A DNA stretch of 64,000 bases from contig JADGJC010000151.1 of NCBI GenBank assembly GCA_027596075.1, positions 1 through 64,000 of the forward strand, given 5' to 3'. The notes beneath the pieces were generated by a model, which saw nothing but the letters and a program-made list of their open reading frames with translations, did not search any database and was not told where the DNA came from. This DNA comes from Rhizophlyctis rosea. Lineage: Eukaryota > Chytridiomycota > Chytridiomycetes > Rhizophlyctidales > Rhizophlyctidaceae. Below, one piece after another: positions 36,387 to 47,504 of the stretch (positions within the stretch are counted from its first letter, which is position 1; each line of letters opens with the position of its first letter). The position numbers and the translations under genes are program-made.

Positions 36387-38799
36387 ATGAAGGCTGTCTT
36401 GTTGTCTCTTGCTGCCTTCGCGGCTGGCGTTCACGCCCACGGTGCTGTTACTTCTTACCAGATTGACGGTGTTACATTCCCTGGGTGGGTATTGAAATGA
36501 GCAGCTATGGGTGGTCATAGTATGCAATTCCTCGGAAGAGAGCAAGAGCGGATCACTAACATGCCGTCTTTGTTGTTCTCATCTCCAGTTACCAAGGCTT
36601 CTCTCCCAGCCCCAGCTACGCTGGTATTCAGCTCCAATGGCCTGACTACAACCCTTCCACCGCAACCGCTTCCACCACTCGTTGCAACGGTGGAACTACC
36701 GCTCCCTCCTTCGCCAGCGTAAGTTCATGAACTTAACTTTGGGGGTTATCTTTTGATATGTGTATGCGGCCGATGCATTGATAACCTTCTTCCTCCAGGT
36801 GAACCCTGGCAGCACCTTCCGTGCCTACTGGGCCCAATGGACTCACATCCCGTCATCGGTCGCCGTGTACTTGTACCCCTGCGACTCCTTCCCGTGCACC
36901 TTCACCGGCTCCAACTGGTTCAAGATTGACCAAGCTGCCGTCCTCTCCGGTACCGTTGGTGGCGATGACTGGGCTGGTAACTTCATCATCAAGAAGGGTT
37001 ACTGGGAAAGCAAGATCCCCGCCAACTTGAAGGCCGGAAAGTACATCATCCGCGTACGTACTGTCGAGTGTACTTGATTAATATGTCAACATGGATTCTC
37101 ATATGTTGTAATGTTTGTCGAAATCAGCACGAGTTGATCGCTCGTCACCAAGCCAACAACCCTCAGTTCTACGCTGAGTGCGCTCAAATCCAAGTTGGCG
37201 GCTCTGGCACCGTCATTCCCCCCTCCTCTTACCGTGTTGCCATTCCCTCCACTGCCTTCGCCAACCCCTCCGACAACATGCTCAACTTCGAGGTCAACGG
37301 CTCTACCATGCCGGGCTCCCAGTACGTGGTAAGTATCATCAACCCAATATTGGTCCTGAGTCTGTGACCATATTCTGATGGCTTGATTCATTCAGATCTC
37401 TGGCCCCGCCCTTTACGACTTCTCCAGCGGCGGCAGCTCTGACCCCGTCACCACCACCTCGTAAGGATTCAAAACCAATTAAACAATTCTTCTACATATC
37501 AAAATGACATTGCTTAACCATTCCTTTCTTTATAACAGCACCACCACCACTACCCGCACCACCACCACCACCACCCGTACTACCACCACTTCCCAGGCAA
37601 ACAACGGACAGTGCACTGTCACTGTCCAGGTGAGTTTTCAAAACCAACTGAACACTTGTAGTAACGTTTCAAAAAGACATTGCTTACACGTTGCTTAACC
37701 GTTCATTTCTTTTCAACCTACATTAGGGCCCCGAGGAGACTGTTTATTACACGGAGGACCCTGTCACTGTTTACGTGACTGTCAACGGGCAACAACCCAC
37801 CACTACCACCACCACTACCACCACCCGCCAACAACCCACCACTACCACCACCACTACCCGCACCACCACCACCTCCTCTACTGGCCCTGCTCCCTCCGGA
37901 TTGACCGTCTCTGACAACTTCGAGAACGGTTCCTCCGCATGGTCCACCTACGCCCCTGACTGTAACCAGGGCGGTTCCTGGTCCGTCACCTCCGGCGGTC
38001 ACTCTGGCTCTGGTGTCACCGTCAACGGTGCGGGAGGCTACTGTGGTCACATCTTCTTCGGCACGAAGAACGTCCCCTCTGGTGACTTGTACGTCCGTTT
38101 CTGGGCCAAGTTCTCCAAGTCCCTTACCTCCTCCCACGTTTCCTTCCTCACTATGGATGACACCACCACCGGCAAGCACCTCCGTATGGGTGGCCAGAGC
38201 GGTATCCTCATGTGGAACAGGGAGTCCGACGACGCCACCCTCCCAAACCTCTCCCCTGACGGTATCGCTCAATCCCAGGCCTACACCCCCGGCCAATGGA
38301 CTTGCATTGAATACCACGTTGGCAGCGGCAAGCTCGAGACCTGGGTCAACGACCAAGTCGTCCCGGGTCTTACCACCGGCTCTGGTTCCTACACTTCCCA
38401 GTTCACTTCCGGTGCCATGAACTTCAAAATCACCTCCGTTAACTTCGGTTGGGAATCATACGGTGGGGACACCAACACCGTTGTATACGACGACGTTGCT
38501 ATCGGCAGCTCTCGCATTGGTTGTGGCTCCACCGGCAACACTGGCCCTACCACCACCCAGGGCGGTAACGGACCCACCACTACCACCACCCGCACTACCA
38601 CCACCTCTGCCCCCACTAACTGTGCGGCTATGGTAAGAGCATTGACTTTTTGTTAGTGATCAGGACGTGTTTCTTACCGTTGCTTCCCTTTTCCCAAAAA
38701 TAGTACGGACAATGCGGTGGCCAAGGCTTCACCGGCCCCACTTGCTGCTCTTCTGGAACTTGCAAGGCCTCCAGCCAATACTACTCTCAATGCTTGTAA
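36387..38799 (+). CDS. Secreted AA9 monooxygenase - Cip1 - CBM1 fusion
   Basis: Eight exons (36387-36484, 36589-36718, 36799-37053, 37128-37328, 37396-37460, 37539-37629, 37727-38632, 38704-38799) splice into one open frame of 613 residues. The signal peptide 1-17 ends VHA, exposing His18 ([11 protein letters not shown]), the first histidine brace residue. AA9 hallmarks follow: WTH (His92), HELIARH (162-168) and QFY (Gln174, axial Tyr176). A first Thr/Arg-Thr linker (about 248-266), a short Cys-bearing bridge (270-300), and a second Thr-rich linker (about 304-332) lead to a Cip1-like domain (about 338-546), recognised by [45 protein letters not shown] and [13 protein letters not shown] third Thr linker precedes a complete CBM1 ([15 protein letters not shown] ... 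YYSQCL). It should oxidise or otherwise attack crystalline plant polysaccharide outside the cell. Codons are strongly biased to C-ending, suggesting high expression. Confidence 0.95.
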
Positions 38800-39622
38800 A
38801 GCAATGGGATGTCGCGTAGCTGAGCGCGCTCAAGGAACAAGTGTAGTTATTTTTACAAGTTTGTAAGCCCACAAGTTTTCAGATTTTGCCAGACAAAAAG
38901 GGGAAACTTGAAGGGGTCCATGCAGGTTCATGGAAGTTTCCGCTCTTGTTTTCTCGAATTTTGTTATTTACTTCTGTTCTCCGCATGTAATAGCAATTTA
39001 TACAACAGAGATTTTGTTTGTTTTGGATCGAAATGTTGGCTTTGAGGAATGTTATGGCAGGAAGGCACAGCAAATTTAATGGCGGCACGGCTGTGGCTTG
39101 GTTCATTCAGGGTCCAATACTCATGCCGCTAAGGGAGTTAGGGTCCATTTTGGGGAAGTCAGCCATGACTCATGATGCCTTGCTGTGATGATCAACCATC
39201 AATCGAATGGCCGCCATCGGTACTTCCTTACCTCCATCGATTGGCGGTGCACCTCTTTTCCTAGAAACCTAAATTCACCTCGCTTTCAATGTCCAACACC
39301 AGCATACCCAACCTTTCTTCTTGTCGTATGTCCATTGCTGCGTTTTGACACACAGGATGCAATCCCCAGCTTACATGTTGATCATCAGCACCCGCACCAT
39401 GGTGTCCCATCGCACCCTTCACCCTTCCCTACAGCGCATGCGATGGTCCCTGCGTCCGTAACGAGCTTTTTGCACAATACATATATGCAGGCGCCAAGCA
39501 TTGTACGGGCACTGGATCCCCAGCTCCTATCGAAGGACTTCCCATGTTCTTTGTAGGTAATCATCAATTGTAACTGCCCTCTCAATCATGACATGAGCGA
39601 GACTGAGCACAATTCGATTCAG
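38800..39622. other. Intergenic; possible first exon of next gene
   Basis: The 3' flank of the AA9-Cip1 gene, then the upstream region of the membrane protein gene. An open stretch from ATG 39443 (MVPASVTSFLHNTYMQAPS) to a GT donor near 39553 could be the first exon of that gene, but the phase does not match the next exon I support. Confidence 0.4.
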
Positions 39623-41355
39623 GCGTTGCATTTTGGGAAATCGTGTTTGGGGTGCTCCCGACACTTTATCAGGCCAGGTCGGTATTTCTTTCAGTCATCG
39701 ATGTCCAAAGCATTGCTCAAAAAATCCTCCTGTTTCAGGGCTCGGCGGAAAGGACCCATATGGATTCTACTGGCAACATCACTTGTAACACTCGTTATTG
39801 GCGGCGTTGCGGTATGGATTTGTCCAACAATTGCAGTGGCATTGAAAGTGACCACCCAATACTGCAATTGCCACTCATCACGACCCATCATCAATGCTAC
39901 CAGATGATACTTATTACCGATCTGTACAACCTCCAACTATTCGGCAGCTCCGAGACGCCATTCTACATCACCCAAAATGTAATGGGTCTTTTCACAAATG
40001 TCTCGTCAATATCATTCATCATCGCAGTCACTTTACGGCATGCAAATCTTTTACGTCGCGATCTTGTTGATCTTTGAATGACAAGCGTTGGAGTATAGTA
40101 CCAAGGCCCTCTTTCCTGGCACCCATCCCTTCTCCATCATTGGTGAGTCAAGCTGGTTGTGGGGTCACGGATACGGCGGCCGGACACTGATACAATTTGA
40201 ATTTGGTGCGCAGCATATGCGTTAACAATCATACACATTCTGGTCTCCATGGTTTACGAGGTCTCGGTAAGCACGCGGCGTGCATTTGACTTCCACCGTG
40301 GGAAAATGCTGTCTCCTAAACCGGGAAAATATCGATCCAACAACCACGCAGATGGTCTACTACGCAACCAGATTCAATCATGTCGATGCGGACTCTATAA
40401 ATTTCTTGACGAGCTTCGTCTCTCCAGCAACGGTATGTTCGTTTCCTACCACCATCCATGTCAATACACACTCATGCATCCAACCTTGGTAGTCAGCCGC
40501 AGTCATATATGCCTGCGTTATGGAAATTATCCTTAGTTTTGCCTTCATTTACAAAATCTGTCGAGGTCTTTCCATGACCTATACCGATATCGTGAACCTT
40601 GCTCGGTATGTTTATGCCACCTGGTTTGATAGTAGTAGGGAAGTTGATCTTTTGTTGTCTTTCTTATCTCCTGCTTTAGTAATCCAATGATGTCTCGTCT
40701 GCTGGTGGGTTATATCTTCGGCATCGCTTACGCAGGTGCCATGACAAGGGGAACTACTGTCGAAGCAGGATTATGTGAGTGTCGCATGGGGTTTGTGAGG
40801 ATGTTAACTTTGAGTACTTCGCATTTGCTTGCTCACATTCATGTTTCCTATCCATGTGACCCCCGTCTTCGGATGCTCCGTTGAAGATGTCCTATGGGCG
40901 TCATGGGAACTCCACACATTTGCCAGATTCTCCTTCGAAGAGGTAGAAACGATCGCGTATCGTGCGGCAATTTTAAGAAGAAGCTGATCAAGTCCGGTTC
41001 AAATTTCCATCAGGTCTGGCTTCTCGTAGAAGAATTCAGCGCCCGACTCGCACGCCTGCAAGCACCAGCCATCACCGTACCGGAAGTCAACTCCAACTCC
41101 GTCAAAATAGATTCAACAAAGTTAGAATCAATCAGCAAATTCGCGGCGTCAATCACAAACATTAGCAACGCCATCAGTCGATCGCAAAGTCTCAAAGGCT
41201 CAACAGCAGCAGATAAAGCTCCACCCCCGGTGCCATCGTTACCAGCTTTGCACAAAGCTGCAAAGACAAAAAGTATGGGCGTGATGGTTGAGCGGTCGGC
41301 GGAGACTTATGATTTTGAGGCGGGGGGAACTGATGCTACCCAGGCTACAGAATGA
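39623..41355 (+). CDS. Polytopic membrane protein, seven-helix-like, possibly broken
   Basis: A series of exons ending at TGA 41353-41355 encodes hydrophobic helices: AFWEIVFGVLPTLY; an extracellular-type loop with Cys and N-glycosylation sites (NITCNTRYW, NNCSG); SLYGMQIFYVAILLIF; AYALTIIHILVSMVYEVS; SAAVIYACVMEIILSFAF; LLVGYIFGIAYAGAM. The order and spacing suggest a receptor-like seven-helix protein. The tail after about 41020 is a polar cytosolic-looking domain with a possible coiled coil (VWLLVEEFSARLARLQ). Exons from 40216 on join cleanly with standard borders. In the best model an in-frame TGA (40079-40081) interrupts the third exon. The start codon is not defined. I do not recognise the family. 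Confidence 0.6.
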
Positions 41356-41764
41356 CTTTATACATGAACTGAAAAATCTCTACCAGGACAGCATAATCTT
41401 CTGTCAGCGGCGATTAGTTATGGATCCATTCGGCAAAGTCGGCAAACTTGTGCATCTGCTGACCTTCTTGGAAGGAGACACGGCAGAATCTGCAGCAGAA
41501 ATGATAGCAAAAGCATGAAACCCTCTTGTCTCTCCCCAAGTATTACTTGTTCATTTTGTATATTGGCTACGGGATTTGAAAAATCCCTTCCGAAATGAGA
41601 ATACAATACATACAGAAAAAGGATATTATAACTACTAAATCGCTAAAAGTAACTACTTGGTTGTTTTTTCCATATCATTATGCCTACATAAAAGCGCTTT
41701 ACTTATGATTCACCATGCGTATTTCCCACCTTCCCAATCCCTATCCTATTATTAATTTGGGTAT
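41356..41764. other. Convergent 3' flanks
   Basis: AT-rich sequence between the membrane protein (plus) and the Dal5-like transporter (minus). No gene was seen. Confidence 0.5.
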
Positions 41765-43654
41765 CTAGTGAGCGAACCGGAAGTCCAGCCGGTTGTTGCC
41801 TTCGTCCTTCGTGGTCGCGATGTAATCAGCCTTCTCCTTCTCCGTCAGCGCGTCCCACTTCCTGTCACGGCTGCGGTTGATGCGCACATAGGTGAATTTC
41901 ATGAGCAAGAAGATCAAGACAGCCGCGGCGGCCAGAGCAGCATTGACGGAGTTGCCCTTCCTGAAGCGGGGGGCGTCACTTTGCTGGTAGATGTATGCGC
42001 CGGGGATGGCGAACAAGTTTGCGAAACCGATGATGGCACCAGAGGCGACGGTACGCTTGCCGATCGGCGCGGCGTTGCGGCTCATCCAGGCGATGTTCAG
42101 GGGGTGAGTGATGGGCCAGGCGGCGACGAAGAGGATGGCGGCGTAGAGGCCGTATTTGCTGGTGGAGTCTGGAAGTAAGACGAGGAGTAGCCATCCGATG
42201 ACGGGCCAGAAGACCATTATAGCACCATGGTAACCACGTTCGTTGTGTTTGTCGGAGTGGTTGGTGAAGAAGACCATCGTGAAGAATTGGAGGATGTATG
42301 GGGGAGCGGTAAGGAGGTTGGAAATGTAGACGTTGAAACCGAAGGATTTGATGATGGTGGGGAGGTAAGTGGCCAAGGGAGTCACGAACATGAGGCCGAT
42401 GAAGGTCTCAATCCAGTGCATCTGTGATTTGGGACACAATCTAAGTTGGCTGTTCATACAAAGGCAAACTTCACGCGCTCTTACCCAAAGCCTGTAGTCT
42501 CCAAAGGCGTCCTTGAAGTCTTTTACGGTGACCTTGGTTTCGTACTTCTCCTTGTAGGGGTCATCACGAATCAAACGAGTAACGGCAATGTCGCGTTCAT
42601 TGGGGGTGAACCAGCTCTTGCGCCAGAACTTGGCAGTGGTGGCGGGACCTCCCGGAAGGTAAAGACTGTAAAGAAAGTCGGTAAGAGCCATGTACCTTTT
42701 CCAGGGTAAGGGAAGCTTATGGGGGAAACTTACAGAGTCAAAACCGCAATGATGTTTGTGGCAATGCCTTCAAGGATGAAAAGCCATTTCCAACCGGGCA
42801 AACCCGCGACACCTCTCATTTGCAAGATTCCAGCGGCCAACAATCCACTAACAGCGGACGCGCAGCTTTGCACTCCCCAGAACCAAGACAAACGTGTGGC
42901 AAGCTCGTTGCTCTTGTAAAAGCCTCCCAAGTAGACCAACGTGGCGGGAATGACACCTGACTCAGTCAAGGCAATGAAGAAACGAAGGGTATAGTAGGTT
43001 TTGTCGTTATGGATGAATGCGTGAGCCCAGGTGACAATGCCCCATGCGAACATAAGGTATCCGATCCCTAACGCGGTCGAGAATGAAGCTTTAGATGACA
43101 ATCCCGGGAAATTTCCATATGAACACTCGTGCTGCTTACATCTGTGACCGCCAAATTGCTTGGCAGCAGTGCTGCCGGTGAGAGTACCGATGGAGAAGAT
43201 GATAGCGTAGATCATGGTGGCATTGTTTACAACGTCCAGCCCGAAGCCCAATTCGGCGGGAAGGTTGTCAGAAATGGCGTTGGCTGTGCGCAAAAAGCCA
43301 TGGGGTTAGAAGCCTGATCGTAGAAATGATAACATTGAAGGCCCAATCCATTGAGAACTTACCAATATTTGTCCGATCCATGTTCAGAACGAACGTAGTC
43401 AGGAGAATCCAGGGCATGAGAAGCAACTACAATGCAGAATACTCCGTCAGCGAAACTGTTCCAACATTCCCATCACAGAACAGAGTCCGCATACATACAT
43501 CCAACTTCCTCACAACCGCCTTCTCCTCCGCCTCAGTATACTTCAAGTTCGCAACATACCCAGGGACCGATCCCTCAGGAATGTTCAACTCGATAACCTG
43601 ATCGCCTTGGAACTTGTTCTTCGGGTCCACATCTACTATGTCGAAGCCTCCCAT
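41765..43654 (-). CDS. MFS transporter, Dal5/allantoate permease-like
   Basis: A minus-strand gene of about seven exons, ATG 43654 (MGGFDIVDVDPKN...) to TAG 41765-41767. Twelve-helix major facilitator features are visible: NMDRTNI after the first helix, IIFSIGTLTGSTAAKQFGGH in place of the usual helix 2-3 loop, FFIALTESGVIPATLVYLGG, PGWKWLFILEGIATNI, then a charged central loop (WFTPNERDIAVTRLIRDDP) and six more helices ending in a charged tail. The N-terminal VDPKNKF...YTEAEEKAVVRKLD segment and the 'WFTPNERDIAVTRL' loop are typical of the fungal anion:cation symporter (Dal5) group, which imports carboxylates such as allantoate, nicotinate, pantothenate or related vitamins across the plasma membrane. 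The substrate cannot be read from sequence. Confidence 0.9.
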
Positions 43655-44429
43655 TTTTTGAGTTTTCTTAGTTTTTCAAGGATGATGAGTGAAAGAAGGG
43701 AGATGAGGAATTCAAGGGGGACAGGGAGGTGGACGGATGTTATATGAGAAGCCTGAAGGGAATTTTGGAATATTCTGCGCGGGAACGATGTCTTTATATA
43801 TCCCGGATGACAGGATGTGGGGTATGTCAAAGCCATCCATGGGTTCGATCATTTTCTTATCGATAGTGGGCTGGCACATTGCCCGCTTAAGGTTTGTTAC
43901 GGATTCGTTGCGAGACGCGATGTATGAGCCACTTGAGATGGTGTGCGGACTTCCATACAATCCGTCGACGGACAAATCCCGGACACACCCATGCATGCGA
44001 ATCGCTACTGGATGAACATGTCTTGCGTCTTCAGCGTTTCTTCCAAATATGTTGGCTCCATTGCTTCATTTTGCAGGAGGAGTTGATGCGGGCTACCGCC
44101 GCGCAAGTAAACAAAATGTTGGTCGTCGCCTTGCAGGGTCAACCAGCGGGTTGCGACAAGCCCGCGTTCGTTTGCACAATTCGTGTTGGTGGCACGGGGT
44201 GGCTGGTATGCGCAATTTTGTTTACGTAAGGCGGACGGCGACAAGTTGACGCCTTCAGAGCCCATTCTCCCGACAACAAGTCCTTTCGCAATCCAGCACG
44301 ATGTGGAGGATTTGCACCATTCTCCATTATATTGAGGATTTTGAAACAGAATGAAACGATATTCCGGGAAAATCTTATCCTGTTTTGAATATGTCTTCAC
44401 ATATGGAATGGAACGAATGGGATCAATTT
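43655..44429. other. Intergenic, no gene supported
   Basis: The promoter side of the Dal5-like gene. Open frames on both strands at 43712-44400 overlap one another and show no protein-like features. Confidence 0.45.
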
Positions 44430-44936
44430 TCAGCAGCTGGAAAACGTCTTGTCCATCTTCTGTCCTTCCCCTGACATATCCCTACCCGACTGGTCATTAC
44501 TTGGTGTACTATTGATAACTCCAAGCATTGAGTTCTGCTCAGGAAGACATTGAGCTCTGAAAGGACAGCCCCAAGTGTCCTTGGCCAAAATTTCAGCTAG
44601 TGTGGGTGGGTTCAGAACTTCGTGCAACAAGTTTTCGATCGGCTGAGTCAATACTAGTCTACTGGTGGCAGAAAGGAGAACATGTAGAAAGTGGTCAGTG
44701 ATTGAGATGGTCCCGTATGCATGCAAAGTTGTGAGAATTTCAGAATGAACAGCCGACGGAATGGGCTTGGGCGCTTGTGTGTTCAGGAACGAGTGTATGG
44801 ACCAGTCCGCTCCAGTCACCAAAATGAGAGGGATCCGTGATGCATTGAAAGCGTCTTCATTGGAATTTGTTTGAAGAGTGCTATGAAATTGTATATATTC
44901 AGATGGTAATATGCACGAAAGTAAACTTATAAACAA
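44430..44936 (-). CDS. Doubtful orphan ORF without ATG
   Basis: An open minus-strand frame of about 168 codons lies just downstream of the ceramidase stop. It lacks an ATG at its start (the only in-frame Met are internal, near the end). An acceptor-like tag precedes the first third. It has helix-forming stretches (SEILTTLHAYGTISITDHFLHVLLSATS) and an SPEQ/Ser-rich end. No family is recognised. It may be an exon of an unannotated gene or chance. Confidence 0.25.
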   Translation of the reverse strand: MFISLLSCILPSEYIQFHSTLQTNSNEDAFNASRIPLILVTGADWSIHSFLNTQAPKPIPSAVHSEILTTLHAYGTISITDHFLHVLLSATSRLVLTQPIENLLHEVLNPPTLAEILAKDTWGCPFRAQCLPEQNSMLGVINSTPSNDQSGRDMSGEGQKMDKTFSSC

Positions 44937-44973
44937 GAAAAGTTCCTACATAAACTATGTCTTAGCGACACAC

Positions 44974-46029
44974 TTAGGACCTCTTGGCTTTCTCCGCCAC
45001 AGAGCCATTCTTCTTCCTAGACGCTCTGGCAACCTTCTTCTCTACCTCTGCATCCTTCTCCACACCCGCCACCTTCTTACTCTCCCCAATCATCCTAACC
45101 GGAAGAACTCCCGCAAACCAACTTTCCCCACGCACTACGTTAACCGGTAAGAACCCGCACAAAAGCCCGACCCCAACATCCGTTCTCCCCAACGCCAATG
45201 CCCGCCCATACTGACTCCCCATAACACTAAGGTACCCTGCAAACCCAGTCAACAAATGCCACCACGCATGCAACTCCATCACAACCCGGAACGGGTACCC
45301 AACCTTATTCCTCTGCTCCTGGATATGCGAACAATGACTCTGATCCGTACACCAAAGCGCAAATGCCAACAGCATCGATGCAACACCCGTAAGAAGCAAC
45401 CGACCGAGGATTTTAGATTGTTGCGGAAGGGTGTGGGAGAGCGTCATGACGTTCCGCATGGCGGCCCAGACTTGGACGCACACCAAGATGCCGAAGGAGA
45501 TTTGGAAGAATGCGGGTGAGTTGAGGTAGAGGTATGATCCGCAGATGAAGATTGTGAAGGCGGTGAGGAGCGGAATGAGGTATGGTGTGGGTTTTTTGTG
45601 GAACATTTGGAGGTGGCAGTATGTTCCGACGGAGATCATTAGGACCATGGGGAGTTCGTCGAGGAGTTGCATGGCATATGTTAGTGTGCCGTGGAAGAGG
45701 AAACTACCCGTCCCAACAAGGATCAATGCCGCATAGCTAAGGTAAAACCGCTTCTCCGCGCGCATTTTGTAGCAGGTGTACATTCCCGTTAGGGGCCAAA
45801 TGAGGAAGCAGAGGTTGGAGATGGAGTTCCAGAGTTCGGCTAGGTAGTATGTTACGATGTAGTTTTCCTCGCACCAGTCCAGTGTTGATGTAACTGGGCC
45901 CCAGTAGCCTTCGTAGCCGCGGAAGGGTATGCTGGCAGCGGCTTGGAGGCCGCTTGCGTGGGCGAGCAGGGAAGGAATGGTGGCATTGGTGCTGAATGTT
46001 GAGGAGACGGGAATGTTGATGGCGGACAT
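44974..46029 (-). CDS. Alkaline ceramidase (YPC1/YDC1/ACER family)
   Basis: An intronless minus-strand gene of 351 codons, ATG 46029 to TAA 44974. Seven membrane helices are present. The CREST-superfamily metal and catalytic residues are visible: WGPVTSTLDWCEENY (N-terminal E/D/N calcium site), GTGSFLFHGTLTYAMQLLDELP (Ser, His and Asp) and the late helix MELHAWWHLLTGFAGY (two zinc-binding His). The enzyme cleaves ceramide or phytoceramide to a sphingoid base and fatty acid in ER/Golgi membranes. The C-terminal 50 residues are basic and Lys/Glu-rich (EVEKKVARASRKK), as a cytosolic tail. The length is slightly more than the yeast homologues. Family assignment is firm; chain preference is unknown. 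Confidence 0.95.
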   Translation of the reverse strand: MSAINIPVSSTFSTNATIPSLLAHASGLQAAASIPFRGYEGYWGPVTSTLDWCEENYIVTYYLAELWNSISNLCFLIWPLTGMYTCYKMRAEKRFYLSYAALILVGTGSFLFHGTLTYAMQLLDELPMVLMISVGTYCHLQMFHKKPTPYLIPLLTAFTIFICGSYLYLNSPAFFQISFGILVCVQVWAAMRNVMTLSHTLPQQSKILGRLLLTGVASMLLAFALWCTDQSHCSHIQEQRNKVGYPFRVVMELHAWWHLLTGFAGYLSVMGSQYGRALALGRTDVGVGLLCGFLPVNVVRGESWFAGVLPVRMIGESKKVAGVEKDAEVEKKVARASRKKNGSVAEKAKRS

Positions 46030-47504
46030 TTGTGTGGATGTAGGTGTAGATATGGACGGAAGAGGGTAGTGATGGTGGCAATAAGCCCTGTGAGAAGCAG
46101 GTAGACTATCCTAGCAGTCTTACAATGTTGCGAAAGTAATGTATGATCGCTGTTTCAAAAATTATGAACTCGCTGCAGAACAAACCCCAACAAAAAAAAC
46201 CGTGGGGACATACACACCCCAGAACAGTTATATTCCCACAAAACGCCCGCAAATATGTCCCACATTTGACAGGTGGTCCGCATCCTCTCAATATCAACCG
46301 CATCCACCATCAAAAACCCATCTAAAACCGGCTCACCCAACCCAGTCTCGTGAGAAAGTCAACCTCTCTCTCACTACGAGTGTCACCCATAATGACGCGG
46401 GGTCGTGTGATACAAAATTATCTAATGCATAGCAACTCGTAAATGGGAGTGAGAGCGTGGCATCCAGCACCAGATGTGCGGGACCCTTGCCATGGGGTCC
46501 AACTCCAACGCGTCACGATTCGACCCTGGCCTAAAAATAGATCATGGTGGCACAGGATAGGTCGTGCGGCATAGTCACGCTTGACTGCGGTTTTGCACAA
46601 AATCCGGAGCCAGAAACGCCCCGATTCCCCCGGAAATGGATACGTAACTCGTGAATGGCCATGGAAGACGCGGATCCGAAAAAAGAGCAAGAAGAGACCT
46701 TCGTTGATATTGATCATGGAAACCATGATCGAAAGTCTGGTCTAGTACCGAACTTATGGGATCATTCGGAACTTCGGACCCAAGGTTGACCCATTCATTC
46801 CTTCTCATTGACAAGTCACTCGCTCTCCGAAGACCCTTTTGGCGTTGACCCAGGCAAACTGCGCCGTTCATCAGACATAGAGTAAATGGGCAACCAGATT
46901 AGTGAGATCGGTTGGGGGGTCTGAATAGATACTGTATAAGCTCAGTCCATGCCATAGGAGCCCAATGCATCTGACTTGAACCTGACTGATATCTGATGAC
47001 CCTCAGCATGCCTACCACCTGACAGCAGTCACACTTCGCTTATATCTTCACCAATACTATGATGAAAATAGACGAATCAAGCATGGTAACCAACTCACGG
47101 GCGGACTAGGAGCAGGGTATGGGATTCGTGTATGTTGGAGCAGTAGGGTATGGGATATGCGTGTGCTGGAGCATCATTAGGAGCGGATGCATATGGCAGT
47201 AGTTGAAATTTCTGTGTAATAAGGATCAAATACTAAACGACCAAAACGTCCACACATGTCTGATTTAGCACTATGATGTCCATAGGGCAATTCAGACTGG
47301 TCCTCACTGCTCAACAAAACCACGACAGAGGAACACGCCTCCTACATGTACATGACAGCAAAATCTATTCCTCGTATGTACATGAAAGGAAAACCACAAA
47401 CGAAAAAAAAAACACCACATCAAAACACAAGCGGCCCTCCATGCCATGCTACCACCGCTGAAAAATGTACATCTCACCTCCCCAAAGTAACCTGCTCGAA
47501 CAAC
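46030..47504. other. Intergenic between two minus-strand genes
   Basis: About 1.5 kb holding the ceramidase promoter and the 3' flank of the SET-domain gene. A short imperfect repeat occurs at 47113-47162 (variants of 'gcagggtatgggat.cgtgt.tg' reiterated). No gene or known element was recognised. Confidence 0.45.

Noticed and set aside
37539..37620. Thr-codon (ACC) repeats as a microsatellite of independent interest
   Set aside because: They encode the normal Thr-rich linker of a secreted modular enzyme.
37718..38356. A 212-codon open frame on the minus strand opposite the Cip1 exon
   Set aside because: It mirrors the strongly C-ending codon choice of the plus-strand gene; its residues are Gly/Val-rich with no features, and the plus strand has clear domains and introns.
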